Assembly: GCA_023807065.1 (NCBI GenBank)
Contig: JAJJLU010003889.1
Coordinates: 1-25,777, forward strand
Length of the DNA: 25,777 nt
Direction of reading: 5' to 3'
Source: Isotricha intestinalis
Taxonomy: Eukaryota > Ciliophora > Litostomatea > Vestibuliferida > Isotrichidae
Part shown: in pieces, positions 1 through 10,028 of the stretch
Numbering within the stretch: position 1 is the stretch's first letter
How the letters are laid out: each line of letters begins with the position of its first letter
Notes under the pieces: generated by a model
Databases searched by the model: none
Seen by the model: only the letters and a program-made list of their open reading frames with translations
Told to the model about the DNA's origin: nothing
Position numbers and translations under genes: made by a program

Positions 1-192
1 AAAGATACTATTTTTATAAATAGTATTATTTATTATTTTAATTTAAAAACAAATATAAATAGTATTAATGATGCTAATACTAAAAAAAGAGACCCAAAAT
101 CTACTAAAAATATTATAGATTTTGGAAATATTACTAATGAATTTTATTATACACCTATAACAAGTCATTATAAATTAAACAAAGATAAATAA
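1..192 (+). CDS. 3' end of an unidentified protein gene (partial)
   Basis: Frame 1 is open from the first base to a TAA at 190-192, giving 63 residues of C-terminus. The composition (Asn-, Lys- and Ile-rich) and codon use match the intact genes in the window. The visible part has no transmembrane segment, cysteine pattern or motif I recognise; it contains the residues IIDFGNITNEFYYTP and ends in NKDK. The start lies to the left of the window. It is on the same strand as the broken membrane-protein gene that follows and could be its neighbour or paralogue, but I see no alignable similarity. No function is assigned. Confidence 0.55.
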   Translation, partial: KDTIFINSIIYYFNLKTNINSINDANTKKRDPKSTKNIIDFGNITNEFYYTPITSHYKLNKDK

Positions 193-372
193 TTACACTT
201 TATTTTTTATATTATTATACATTTTTTCTTTTAAAATTTGTATTGGAAAGATGAAAACTTATCTTTTTATTCTTTTTTTATTGACAATAAATATTAATTT
301 TTCTTTTTTTATGTAAAACTTGAAAAATGTAAAATAATACTAATATGATAAAAAATATAATTTAAAAAAATA

Positions 373-1895
373 ATGAATACCTTAATGGAAAATTCTTCAT
401 ATTCTTTTAGTTTAAAAACATTAATAAAAAAAATAGATATAAAATGATTAAAATTTCATCCTAAATATTTAAATCAAAAAAATCCGTTTCAATTCCAGGG
501 GCAATAATAACATTAACCTCATTTTTTATATTAATATATAGAATAATAATATCAATAAATACAATATTAAATAGAACAAATTTTAAAGTAACAACAAAAA
601 AAGATCTAGAATTAAATAAAACATTTACAGTTAATAATTTAAATATTCAAATATATTTACTTGCAGAAAAAGAGTTACTAATGAAGTTTACAAATTATAT
701 TGAAGAAGTTTATTCAAATAAAACTAATTTTGAAATAATGAAAGGTTATTATATTCCTTGTTATAATTATGATTTTAATAATAGTTCTTTTTTAATTACA
801 AATGAAGTTTTTGAAAGTAGTTTAAATTCTTTTAATGCTTATTTTAATGTTCCTGATGATTCTTTTTATTTTGTCTTTTTATTATATATAATATGAGTTA
901 TGTTAATCCTAATAATTATTTTGATCCTAAAAAAACTAAAGGAGAATATATTCTTTTAAGTTCTATTGAATCAAATCCTAAAGATGTTATTTTAAATTAA
1001 ATAAAATTAAAATTGTTAATCGTAATAAATTATTTTCATTCTTTTATGATAAAATAAATAAAAAAGAAGAAGAATTTTCTTCTTTATCTTCATATTCAAT
1101 AAATAATGAAAATGAAAATATTATAATTTAAAAATATCCAATTGATTATGCTGGTTGGGTAACAACATATACTTTTATAGGATTTGATATTGAAGAAGAA
1201 ATATCTTCAATTGGAGGTTTAATTTCTATTATTATGATTATACAAAAATTTTTAGGAAGAATTATTAATTCTTATTTTTTAAATAGAGAAATTACACATT
1301 ACACAAAATATTATGAAAATTCATATAATTCAATTATTGAAATTAAGAAAACTGATAAATTATCTCATAGAAGTATTCTTAATATTGTTTCTACTAATGA
1401 AATGTTTTTAAACATGATAAAATAATTTCTAATATTATTATTGTTAAACCTATTAATAATAGTATTATTAATAATAAAAATTTGAATCCTATAAAGAAAA
1501 TTTCTAATAATAATATCATTGAAGATTCTCATTAAATATTTTAAAAAATAAAAATTCGGGAAGTAATCTTTCTTCCAAAAGTAAAATTTTATCTGAATAT
1601 AAACAATTCAATAAATTATTAGATTATTATGTTATTTATAAATTAATTAAAGATGTATATTTATTAAAATTATTATATTTAAATAGTTTTACTTCATATA
1701 TTTTTTATAAATATAGACATAAAAAAATAAATTTTTCTAGTTTAGATAAAATAATGGAAAAAGAAACTTTTATTTTTTGATAATATAAATGAAAAAATTC
1801 ATTTAAATTCATTTGGATAAAAATCATTTTATATAATTTAAAAAATTAAAAATAAAACTAAAGATTCATAATTTAATTATGAATATAAAGGGTAA
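373..1895 (+). pseudogene. Broken gene for a membrane protein, read in shifting frames
   Basis: A coding-like signal runs through the whole interval but no single frame stays open. From the ATG at 373 frame 1 runs to a TGA at 445 and on to about 489. The signal then moves to frame 3 (about 489-890), frame 2 (about 884-1000), frame 1 (1012-1425, TAA at 1129), frame 3 (1422-1530), frame 2 (about 1526-1780) and frame 3 (from 1776). The joined pieces suggest a protein near 480-500 residues. They include an N-terminal segment PGAIITLTSFFILIYRIII that looks like a membrane anchor, a probably extracellular middle part with YFDPKKTKGEY, and a Gly-containing hydrophobic segment SIGGLISIIMII near 1210-1245. 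The C-terminal half resembles large uncharacterised transmembrane proteins of ciliates, by general impression only. Either a decayed gene or badly assembled sequence; the stops favour decay. Confidence 0.6.
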
Positions 1896-2077
1896 ATAAC
1901 TTGTTTAATTTTTCCATTATATTAATTATAGTTTTTTAAAAAAATGAAAAAAAATAATATTTATGTATAATTAGTTATGATAACATTAAAAACAAAATAC
2001 TCTCTTCTTAAAATAAAATATAATTAATAAAACAAATCAAAAAAAATTATTCTAAAAAATCAAAAGAAAAAAACTTT

Positions 2078-3700
2078 TTAATCCATTCCAAAAAAGTTAG
2101 TATCATTGTTAACAATAATTAAAATATTTTCTTTTAATTTCTCATAACTTTTATAATAAGGAAGCAAACATTTATTAAAGCAAGTTTTAGCATGAATTAA
2201 ATCATTAATATTATTATTTTTTTCAATGCAAAATTTAACAATTTGATTTCTAGAAGTTTGAAGAACAGAAAAGCCATTTAAAGGAGCTTTAACCATTCCA
2301 GTACAAAAAGTAAAAAAAGATTTAACTTGTTCAGGTCTAATTTTATTTAAAATATCCCAAAACCATTTTATTATATTATCATTTTCTTTATAATTAATAT
2401 ATTCAGTATTTTTTTTCCAATCTTCAACATCAATTTTAACTTGACCACTTAATAATAAATCAAATTCATCAACATTAAATATTGTTAATTTATCTTCTGG
2501 AATTAAAGAATTAAAACCTTTTAAAATTGCATTTATTTTTTCTTTATGATTAACATATACTAAATATTCAATTGCTTTTTCTATAAAAAAATTCCTATTT
2601 TCATTTGTTATTTTTGTCTTTTTACCATTTGGAATTAAATCTACTTCAATATATTTATTTGTATTTGGATTTTTTATTGTCCATGAAAAAGTTAAATTAT
2701 CACTTGGTTCAATATTTTTAGCATTTAATATTTGTTTAAAAGAATGATAAATTTCAATATCAAAATATTTCATATCTTCTAAATTTATTGGTAAATGCAT
2801 TAATTGTTTTAATAATATATAATTTAAATTTTCATTTAAATTAATTCTATCAATTAAAGCTTTTGCTATTAATTTACCAAAAAATTCATAATATTCTAAT
2901 TGAAGAGAAGTACATTCATTATCATTGTTAATTATTATAGTATTTCTTCCTAAACCTTCAAAATTATTTTCTTTAAAGAATTTTCTTTTTGATGAAAAAA
3001 ATTCTTTAAATAAACAAGAAAAAAATTCTCTATAAACTCCTCCAACATCATTTTCATCTTCATCAAGAAAAAATACATGAATAGGTCTTTTTAAATTTAA
3101 ATCTTTATTAGTTTTAAATTGATTAAAAGAATCTTCTAATATATTATTTCTATTAATAACTAAAACTGGATTATCAACAATTTGATCAGAAATAACTTTT
3201 TGAATATAATTATTAACCCAAATTCTCCTATTTAAAAAACTTTCATTTTTTATTTTTTCAAAAGGAATTTTTATTATATTATCAACTTCACTTTTACTTA
3301 AAATAATTTTCCCTTTATTTTCCCATAATTTTTCACCATTACTTTTCTTAATTAAAGTCCAATTAATATATTCTCTTATTTTATCGTAATTATCTTTTTC
3401 AATTATATTTGCACCTCTATTTAAAGTAGAAACTAAATGTAATAAATGATTTTCTTTTTTGTTTTCTTTTGAATAATTTGATCTTGAATCTTCTTCTTTT
3501 TCATTTGGTAATCTTGGTACTCTTGTATTTACATATGATTTTGAATTAAAACGTAAATTTCCTAATTTACTGTAATTTTTCTTCTTTTGTTCTGTTTTGT
3601 TTGATATATCTTTTTCAGTTACGTTTTCAAATTTTGAAATTGAAGAATTTTCAGAAAAGTGAGTGTTTTTATTTTGTTCTTTTGTTGATGAACAACCCAT
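2078..3700 (-). CDS. HECT-type E3 ubiquitin ligase with lipidation-type N-terminus
   Basis: A 540-residue protein ending in TAA. Residues about 179-540 form a HECT domain, which accepts ubiquitin from an E2 on a catalytic cysteine and passes it to a substrate. The N-lobe shows the family pattern with DVGGVYREFF near 218-227 and a LIAKAL helix further on. The C-lobe carries the catalytic block HAKTCFNKCLLPYY, with the active cysteine at residue 507, 34 residues from the end. The domain is thus complete and C-terminal, as expected. Residues 1-175 are mostly polar and disordered-looking and hold no recognised substrate-binding module. The start MGCSSTKE fits an N-myristoylation site at Gly2 followed by a palmitoylatable Cys3, so membrane attachment is inferred. 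The leader before the ATG is extremely A-rich on the coding strand. The upstream neighbour is the co-oriented MORN gene, 231 bases away. Confidence 0.9.
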   Translation of the reverse strand: MGCSSTKEQNKNTHFSENSSISKFENVTEKDISNKTEQKKKNYSKLGNLRFNSKSYVNTRVPRLPNEKEEDSRSNYSKENKKENHLLHLVSTLNRGANIIEKDNYDKIREYINWTLIKKSNGEKLWENKGKIILSKSEVDNIIKIPFEKIKNESFLNRRIWVNNYIQKVISDQIVDNPVLVINRNNILEDSFNQFKTNKDLNLKRPIHVFFLDEDENDVGGVYREFFSCLFKEFFSSKRKFFKENNFEGLGRNTIIINNDNECTSLQLEYYEFFGKLIAKALIDRINLNENLNYILLKQLMHLPINLEDMKYFDIEIYHSFKQILNAKNIEPSDNLTFSWTIKNPNTNKYIEVDLIPNGKKTKITNENRNFFIEKAIEYLVYVNHKEKINAILKGFNSLIPEDKLTIFNVDEFDLLLSGQVKIDVEDWKKNTEYINYKENDNIIKWFWDILNKIRPEQVKSFFTFCTGMVKAPLNGFSVLQTSRNQIVKFCIEKNNNINDLIHAKTCFNKCLLPYYKSYEKLKENILIIVNNDTNFFGMD

Positions 3701-3818
3701 TTTTTTTAGTTTTTTTTTGTTTGTATTTTTTTTTTCACTTTTTTTAATTATTTTTTATTCTTTTAGAATTTATTTATTTGATAATTTCAACTTTTTTTAA
3801 TTCAATTTAAAAATCTAT

Positions 3819-3831
3819 TATATATATATAT
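3819..3831. repeat. Short TA microsatellite
   Basis: Thirteen bases of alternating T and A lie in the 231-base spacer between the HECT and MORN genes. This is common in DNA of this composition and no function is implied. Confidence 0.5.
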
Positions 3832-3931
3832 GTAATTTTACTTTAAAATAAATGAATTCATATTTATTTATTTATAATAGATTAGCTGAAAATAATATTG
3901 AAAATAAATAAGAACAAATAAATAAACTTCT

Positions 3932-5317
3932 TCAAATAAGAAAAGAAAAGTCTTCTTCTTCAAAGAAATATTGCACATCATCTAATTTAAATTTAAAAAA
4001 ATATTCATATTTAGAATAAATATTTTCTAAATTCCAATATTTAATATAAGGAATAAAATTTTGTTCTTTAATCCAAATAATTTTTCCATTTTCATTAAAA
4101 AAACCATATTTAACTTTATTATCAATTAAACATTTTCCAATTCCAATTTGTTTTCCATCTTTCCAAAAACCAATATAAGCTTTATTAGAATTTAACCAAT
4201 ACATTATTCCAAAACCATTTCTTTTATCATTTTTAAAATAACCAAAATATTTTTTATCTTCTGAAATTTCTTCTCCTAATCCTTCTCTTAAATTATTTTT
4301 CCAATAACCTATAAAAATAATTTTTTTATTTTCACAATAAAAATCTTTTTTATCTTTCATTTTATTATCATCATTAATATCATCATTAATATTATCATTA
4401 ATATCATTATTATTATTAGGATAATGATAAATACCATAACCATTAATCAAATTATTTTTCCATTGACCTTCATAATAAGAACCATCTTTCCAAAAGTAAA
4501 TTCCAATTCCATTTTTTTTTCCTTTAAAATATTCTCCTTTGAAAGAAGACTCATCTTCCCATTTTTCAATTCCTAATTTAGAAGGTGAATCATTTTTCCA
4601 AAAACCTTCATAAAAACTATTTTCATTAAAATAATATATACCATAACCTTCACATGAATAATTATTTATTTCCCCATAATAATAACAATGATATTCATTT
4701 ATAAAATATATTTTCCCTATTCCTACAGGAATGTTATGATTAAATTTACATATTAAATAAGCATTTTTTGTTAAATTTAAATTATTTGTTTTATCATTAT
4801 TATCCTTATTATTTGTATAAAATATTTGAAAACCTAAACCTACTTTTTTTCCATCTTTTGTTTTTGGTCCTAAATAAGTTGAAGGAGAAAATTCTTTTAA
4901 ATAATCTGAAATTGTTTTTATTTGTTTTTCAGCTTTTTGAATTTGAATATGATTTTTTATTTTATTTTCATTTTTAAATGTATTATTTTTATTAAAATCT
5001 ATATAATAATCGTTTAAAATATTTTTTATAGAGTTTTTCTTTGTTTTTACTAAACGAAAAAATCTAGTTATTTTACATGATGCTGCATTTTGCTTTATAT
5101 TATTTAGAAAAATCTTATTTTCAACATTTGAATGTAAAGAATTACATTTTATTAAATCTTTATTTATAATAATACTTTTGGTTTTTATTTTTGAATATGA
5201 ATTTGAATTTGTTCTTGTTAATAAATCTTTTTCTAATTTCTCAGATCTATCTAATTTAGTTTGAGTTATTATATCATTATTTTGACATTTACAAAAATCT
5301 TCTATTGAATTTCCCAT
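3932..5317 (-). CDS. MORN-repeat protein with myristoylation-type N-terminus
   Basis: A 461-residue protein; the only large gene here that ends in TGA. About eight MORN motifs (the YxGxWxxGxxxGxGxxx pattern) cover residues about 190-415, for example YYYGEINNYSCEGYGIYYF, FYEGFWKND, FKGEYFKGKKNGIGIYFW, YYEGQWKNNLINGYGIYHY, FIGYWKNNLREGLGEE and YIGFWKDGKQIGIGKC. MORN repeats build elongated beta sheets that organise membranes and cytoskeleton or serve as scaffolds. An Asn/Asp-rich insert (residues about 300-330) splits the array. The first 140 residues are basic and low in complexity. The start MGNSIEDFCKC fits N-myristoylation at Gly2, with nearby Cys9 and Cys11 as possible palmitoylation sites, so membrane attachment is likely but inferred. 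The C-terminal 45 residues are aromatic and acidic and match nothing I know. The co-oriented HECT ligase also begins with such a signal. Confidence 0.88.
   Translation of the reverse strand: MGNSIEDFCKCQNNDIITQTKLDRSEKLEKDLLTRTNSNSYSKIKTKSIIINKDLIKCNSLHSNVENKIFLNNIKQNAASCKITRFFRLVKTKKNSIKNILNDYYIDFNKNNTFKNENKIKNHIQIQKAEKQIKTISDYLKEFSPSTYLGPKTKDGKKVGLGFQIFYTNNKDNNDKTNNLNLTKNAYLICKFNHNIPVGIGKIYFINEYHCYYYGEINNYSCEGYGIYYFNENSFYEGFWKNDSPSKLGIEKWEDESSFKGEYFKGKKNGIGIYFWKDGSYYEGQWKNNLINGYGIYHYPNNNNDINDNINDDINDDNKMKDKKDFYCENKKIIFIGYWKNNLREGLGEEISEDKKYFGYFKNDKRNGFGIMYWLNSNKAYIGFWKDGKQIGIGKCLIDNKVKYGFFNENGKIIWIKEQNFIPYIKYWNLENIYSKYEYFFKFKLDDVQYFFEEEDFSFLI
4367..4418. repeat. Imperfect 12-base tandem repeats inside the MORN gene
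   Basis: Repeats of the type TCATCATTAATA, slightly varied, encode the INDDINDN stretch that interrupts the MORN array at about residues 304-317. Such in-frame repeats usually vary in length between strains; the segment is probably an unstructured linker. Confidence 0.6.
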
Positions 5318-5493
5318 TTAATATTTGAATTTAATTATTTATAAGAAGTAAATATTTTATTTTTTTAAATTTTTTTATTTTTTTTTTGATTATCATCAAA
5401 AAATTTATTAATAAACAATAACTTAAAAATATTATTAATAATCAAAATTAATATATTATATTAAAACTTTAAATTTATTTTATAATAAAAAAT

Positions 5494-8400
5494 TTAAAAT
5501 TTGAAATTAACTAAATATGAAATAAATCCTTCATAAGGAACTAAATTTTTTTCTTTTAATAATTCATTAATTTCTGAATTTGAATTTAAATAAGAATTAT
5601 CAATACAATAATCAAAAAATGCTTGAGAATTATAATTAAAATCTTTAATATTTTTTAATTCATCATTTAAAATAGAAGAAAATTCTATTTTAGTTATAAC
5701 TTTACTTTGAGTTTTATTTGCAATATCAAAAAAGGATTTTTCTATTGTTTTATTGTCTTTATAACCATAATATAAATTTTTTTGAAGTATATATAAATAT
5801 TTATTTTGATTTGATATCTTATTTTTTAATTCATGTATATTTCTTTTATTATCTAAATAATTAAATTGAAGTTCTTTAAAGTTTATTATACTAATAAATT
5901 TATTCTTTTCTTTTTCTATTTCTTCCTTTAATAATTCTAATTCTTTTTCATCAAATTGAATTGAATTAATTATATTAATTAATTTCCTAATTTGAATATT
6001 ATCTAAATTATTTTTAGAAATAAAATTAAGCATTAATTTTTTTTCATGCTCATTTAAATCATCAAAATCATTAAATATATTTAAAAACTCATCTCTTGAA
6101 ATTAAACCATTTTTATTTAAATCATATTCTTCAAAATAAGAATCTAAATCACCTTTAGATTTAATTTGAATTTTATAAGCAAATTTACGAAAAACATTTA
6201 TTGCTTTTTGATTTTTTTGTTTGATTTTATTTTTTTCTCTTGATTTTTTCTTCTTATTTTTTTTATTTCTTAATATCTGATTTTGAAGAAGTTTTTGTGA
6301 TTGATAAAATTCTTCATTTTTTAGATTTTCTGCTGTCTCTTTTTCATCTTTATTATTTTCTATATTATTTATTGATGTGAAATAGTTTAAATCTAATTCT
6401 AAATTATTTTTAAATTGATTTTCTTTATCATTTACATATTTATTAAATAATATAATATTTTCATATAATGACATTTCATAATTTATATTTAAATTTTCAT
6501 GAAATTCTAATATATTCATCTTTATACTTGTGAAAAAGAAATTTGTTTCTGATTGATTTTTAATTTTATCTATTAAATTCTCTATATCTATATTATAATT
6601 TGAATATAAATTTATTTTATCTGTGAATAATAACAAATCAAATAAAAGTAAATTTTCATTTGAGAAATATCTTAATAAAATATATACATCAATTTCTTTT
6701 AATGGAAGATTATTTTCAAATATTTTTTTCATTATTTCTGTTTTAATTTTCCCATAATTATTATCTAAATTAATGTCATTATAAAAAAAATAAAAAGGTT
6801 TATTATAATTATTTTCAAAAGTTAATATAATTCTCTCAATATTGCTTTCAATATCTTCTTTTTTAATAGGATTAAATATTATATTTTTACTTTCAAAATT
6901 AATATAATTAATATAATTTTTAACAGAAAACATATCTTTTATTTGGAAAAAATCAAAAATATCATTACTAATATCTTGTTGATTAATCATTTCTTCTTCT
7001 AAAAAAGTAAATTCAAATTCATCTTTATCCATATATTTATTTTCATCAATTGCTTTATAATTAATATAATCATTAATATTTCCATTGAAATCAGATAAAA
7101 TTTTATGTGTTATATAAGACATATGTAAAGATGGATTTGTGATATTAAAAATATGATAGAAATTTTTATAAGATATCATTCCTGAATTATCATAATCATA
7201 ACTTTTTAAAATAATTAATATTTTATTTAATAAATCACTTTTTATTTCTTCTTTTTCTTTTGAACTTTTTATTTTTTTCTTTATATATATAAAGATTTCA
7301 TTAACAGATAATTCTAAATTAGAATCAATATTAATAGAAGAAATATCATCAAAATTAAGATTTAAAATAGATATTTCATATCTTAATTTATTTAAAACTT
7401 CTTTATTATCTAATTCTTTTTTAAAATTGGATTTATTCAATCTTAATAAATTAATATCTTTAATTAATCTTTCTAAAGTTATTATATTTCTATTAATAAA
7501 AATATCAATTTCATTTATATTTAAACCTAATTTTACTAAGAAAAGAACACAAGAATGATAAGTAATATTTTCTTGTAAAGGAATTAAAATATTAGTTTGT
7601 AAAGTTTCTTCAGTTTTAAAATTATTTAAATCTAAATAACTACAAATTATCTTTATTACTAAATTATATGAATTTTTAATGTTTGTATAATTATTTATAG
7701 TATGTAATAAATTTATATAAGAGATAAAACCTTGGCTTGATTTATCTATTTTCAATATAATTTTTTTAATTAAATCATTTGATAAAGAAGGAAAAAAATT
7801 TTTAAAAGATTGAAAAAAAGCAAAAGAAGAAATTCCATTTGGTTCATATTGAGGATATTCAAAACATTTAATTAAATATAATTCTTTATTATTTCCTCCT
7901 ATAATATTAAATAAACAATTTAAATTAAAATTTATTTTCTTATTTCCAATTACTTCTTTTATTTTATCAAACAATTGATTTTTTGAAATATTACTATTAT
8001 TATTATTTTTTAATTCAAAAAATAATTTTATTCCTTCAACTTGATTAAAGTTACATTTTTTAATAAATGAATTTCTAAAATCTTTAAATGAAATTTCATT
8101 ATTTAAATTTAAATAATAATCTAAATTTTCAAATGAATAAAAAGCATTCATTAAATAAAGAAAATGATTAAGATAATCATCATCATAATTATAATTTTCT
8201 AATTTAATTTCTTTTTGTTTATTTAATTCTTTTAAACTATCTTCATTTTTTAATTTTAATAATTCAATTTCTTTTTCAACCTTATCTCTTACATCAGAAA
8301 CTAAAATATTTCTTTTAAATTTTTGAATGATAACAGTAAATAGATTTTTATACATTTCATTTATTAAAGATTCATTCAATGAATATTCTTTATTAATAAC

Positions 8401-9915
8401 ATTAAAAAATTGTTTTTCATCAACATTATTATTTAATTTTAAATTAATTCTTTTAAATTTACTTTCAATTTTTTGAGCTTTATAATATAAATTACTTGCA
8501 ATATATCTCCAACATAAATTAACAGATTTATGATTAAAACTATTAAATAAAACATTTATAATATCTAAATAAGATATAATATTATCTTTATCTGAATCAA
8601 TAGAAGAACAAATTTGTATTATTTGTTCTTTTGGATTCTCTTTATTTTCTTTTAAAATATAATTTTCTAAATCTAATTTTGAACCTGTGTTTCCATTTAT
8701 AATAATATATTTTTCTAAACTATCAATTATATTCCATTTATTTGAAATATCAGGTAAATTTATTTTATTTGATTCTATTTTATTTTTATTTTGTAATTTT
8801 GAATTAATTATTTGATTATTACTATTATTATTTGAATTTATGTTAGGAAGACTAATATTATTTTCCTTTTTTGTAAAAGTTTTTGACATTTTTTTTCCTT
8901 TATTAGAAATAATTTTGAGCATATTTGAAATTTCATAATTTAATTTTTTAAAAACTCCATCATTTCCTTTATAAGGAAGTGAATTAAATCTTTCTTCATT
9001 TTCTTGAAAATTTAAATTAGATGTAGTTTTTAATAATTTTTCATTTTGATAGTCACTGATAATTTCAATATATTCTTTAAAAGAAATAACATTTTTATTC
9101 AAATTAAGAGAATCAATCAAATCATTTGCTAATGTTTTATCATTTGTATTTTCACTTATTGTTGTTTTTAAATCTTCAATTGATATTTCCTCACTATCAT
9201 TGATATTTGATGATAAACTAATATGACTATTGTTATTTCTATTTTTTTTATTATAAGCTTTTTGAAAAATTTCAATTTCATTTATATTTTTCCCTTTACA
9301 AACTTTATTTAAATTATCTAAACTTTCTATTAAATGTTGATTATTTCTTAAAATTCCATTATCTATTTTTTTTGGATTATTTTCATTATATCTAAATGAA
9401 TCAGTTACATTTACAAAATCATTTACTTTAATTAAGCTTTTTTTATCGAATAATAATGATTTAAAGATTATTAATGAATTTAATTCTGTTATATCTAAAT
9501 TTTTAGTTATTTTAAACATAAATTGATTTATATTTATTTCATCTTCAATTGAAAGAGAATTTCTTGTTATAAATTCTGAAGTTGTATATTTAGAATATTT
9601 TTTATTTAATTGATATGAAAGAACATAAAATAATAATAAAGGAGATGTTATTTCTTTATTTCTTATTTTAGACATTGATATTATAATTTCAGTTAAATTT
9701 ATTTCTTTATTCATATTTATTTTTGTTTCATTCATTATTTTTTCAAAATTTTTTTCACTAAAATTAGTATATCTTGAAAAATATGATATAAAATTATTTT
9801 TTAAATTATCATATGATATTATTTCACCATTTTTGTTAAAAAGTAATTCAAAAAAATTATCAAGATTAATTTTGGGAGAAATGTTTAAATTATTCAAAAT
9901 TTCCTTAACTGACAT
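5494..9915 (-). CDS. Giant multi-EF-hand protein (1473 residues)
   Basis: A long soluble protein ending in TAA, with EF-hand-like helix-loop-helix units scattered along its whole length. The loops closest to the calcium-binding consensus start at Asp440 (DSDKDNIISYLD), Asp907 (DYDNSGMISYKN) and Asp1265 (DLNKNGLISRDE). A weaker one starts at Asp724 (DKSSQGFISYIN). Several further loops, such as residues 27-38 and NLNKNVISFKEY, keep the hydrophobic Ile-Ser-Phe core but have lost calcium ligands. The protein thus looks like an extended array of mostly degenerate EF-hand pairs with a few functional ones. A strongly basic patch (NKKKKSREKNK, about residues 1215-1236) precedes the best EF-hand, and helical, coiled-coil-like sequence follows around 1310-1400. 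No kinase, protease or membrane segment is seen. Ciliate cortical and axonemal calcium-binding proteins are possible relatives; a specific role cannot be given. Confidence 0.8.
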   Translation of the reverse strand: MSVKEILNNLNISPKINLDNFFELLFNKNGEIISYDNLKNNFISYFSRYTNFSEKNFEKIMNETKINMNKEINLTEIIISMSKIRNKEITSPLLLFYVLSYQLNKKYSKYTTSEFITRNSLSIEDEININQFMFKITKNLDITELNSLIIFKSLLFDKKSLIKVNDFVNVTDSFRYNENNPKKIDNGILRNNQHLIESLDNLNKVCKGKNINEIEIFQKAYNKKNRNNNSHISLSSNINDSEEISIEDLKTTISENTNDKTLANDLIDSLNLNKNVISFKEYIEIISDYQNEKLLKTTSNLNFQENEERFNSLPYKGNDGVFKKLNYEISNMLKIISNKGKKMSKTFTKKENNISLPNINSNNNSNNQIINSKLQNKNKIESNKINLPDISNKWNIIDSLEKYIIINGNTGSKLDLENYILKENKENPKEQIIQICSSIDSDKDNIISYLDIINVLFNSFNHKSVNLCWRYIASNLYYKAQKIESKFKRINLKLNNNVDEKQFFNVINKEYSLNESLINEMYKNLFTVIIQKFKRNILVSDVRDKVEKEIELLKLKNEDSLKELNKQKEIKLENYNYDDDYLNHFLYLMNAFYSFENLDYYLNLNNEISFKDFRNSFIKKCNFNQVEGIKLFFELKNNNNSNISKNQLFDKIKEVIGNKKINFNLNCLFNIIGGNNKELYLIKCFEYPQYEPNGISSFAFFQSFKNFFPSLSNDLIKKIILKIDKSSQGFISYINLLHTINNYTNIKNSYNLVIKIICSYLDLNNFKTEETLQTNILIPLQENITYHSCVLFLVKLGLNINEIDIFINRNIITLERLIKDINLLRLNKSNFKKELDNKEVLNKLRYEISILNLNFDDISSINIDSNLELSVNEIFIYIKKKIKSSKEKEEIKSDLLNKILIILKSYDYDNSGMISYKNFYHIFNITNPSLHMSYITHKILSDFNGNINDYINYKAIDENKYMDKDEFEFTFLEEEMINQQDISNDIFDFFQIKDMFSVKNYINYINFESKNIIFNPIKKEDIESNIERIILTFENNYNKPFYFFYNDINLDNNYGKIKTEIMKKIFENNLPLKEIDVYILLRYFSNENLLLFDLLLFTDKINLYSNYNIDIENLIDKIKNQSETNFFFTSIKMNILEFHENLNINYEMSLYENIILFNKYVNDKENQFKNNLELDLNYFTSINNIENNKDEKETAENLKNEEFYQSQKLLQNQILRNKKNKKKKSREKNKIKQKNQKAINVFRKFAYKIQIKSKGDLDSYFEEYDLNKNGLISRDEFLNIFNDFDDLNEHEKKLMLNFISKNNLDNIQIRKLINIINSIQFDEKELELLKEEIEKEKNKFISIINFKELQFNYLDNKRNIHELKNKISNQNKYLYILQKNLYYGYKDNKTIEKSFFDIANKTQSKVITKIEFSSILNDELKNIKDFNYNSQAFFDYCIDNSYLNSNSEINELLKEKNLVPYEGFISYLVNFKF

Positions 9916-10028
9916 TTTTAATTATTATTTAAAAAATAAGTTACAATTACAATTTACAATTGAATATTTACTAATAAAAGCATTATTAATAAAAAATAAT
10001 ATAAATATTAAATTTTTTATGAATATAA

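Noticed and set aside
1..60. Telomere repeats marking a chromosome end
   Set aside because: Neither end of the window shows C4A2-, C4A4- or similar tandem repeats; the left edge lies inside a coding frame and the right edge inside the polymerase gene.
3905..3934. TGA read as tryptophan at the end of the MORN gene
   Set aside because: Read-through would add only about 20 low-complexity residues before TAA. No intact gene in the window contains an internal TGA.
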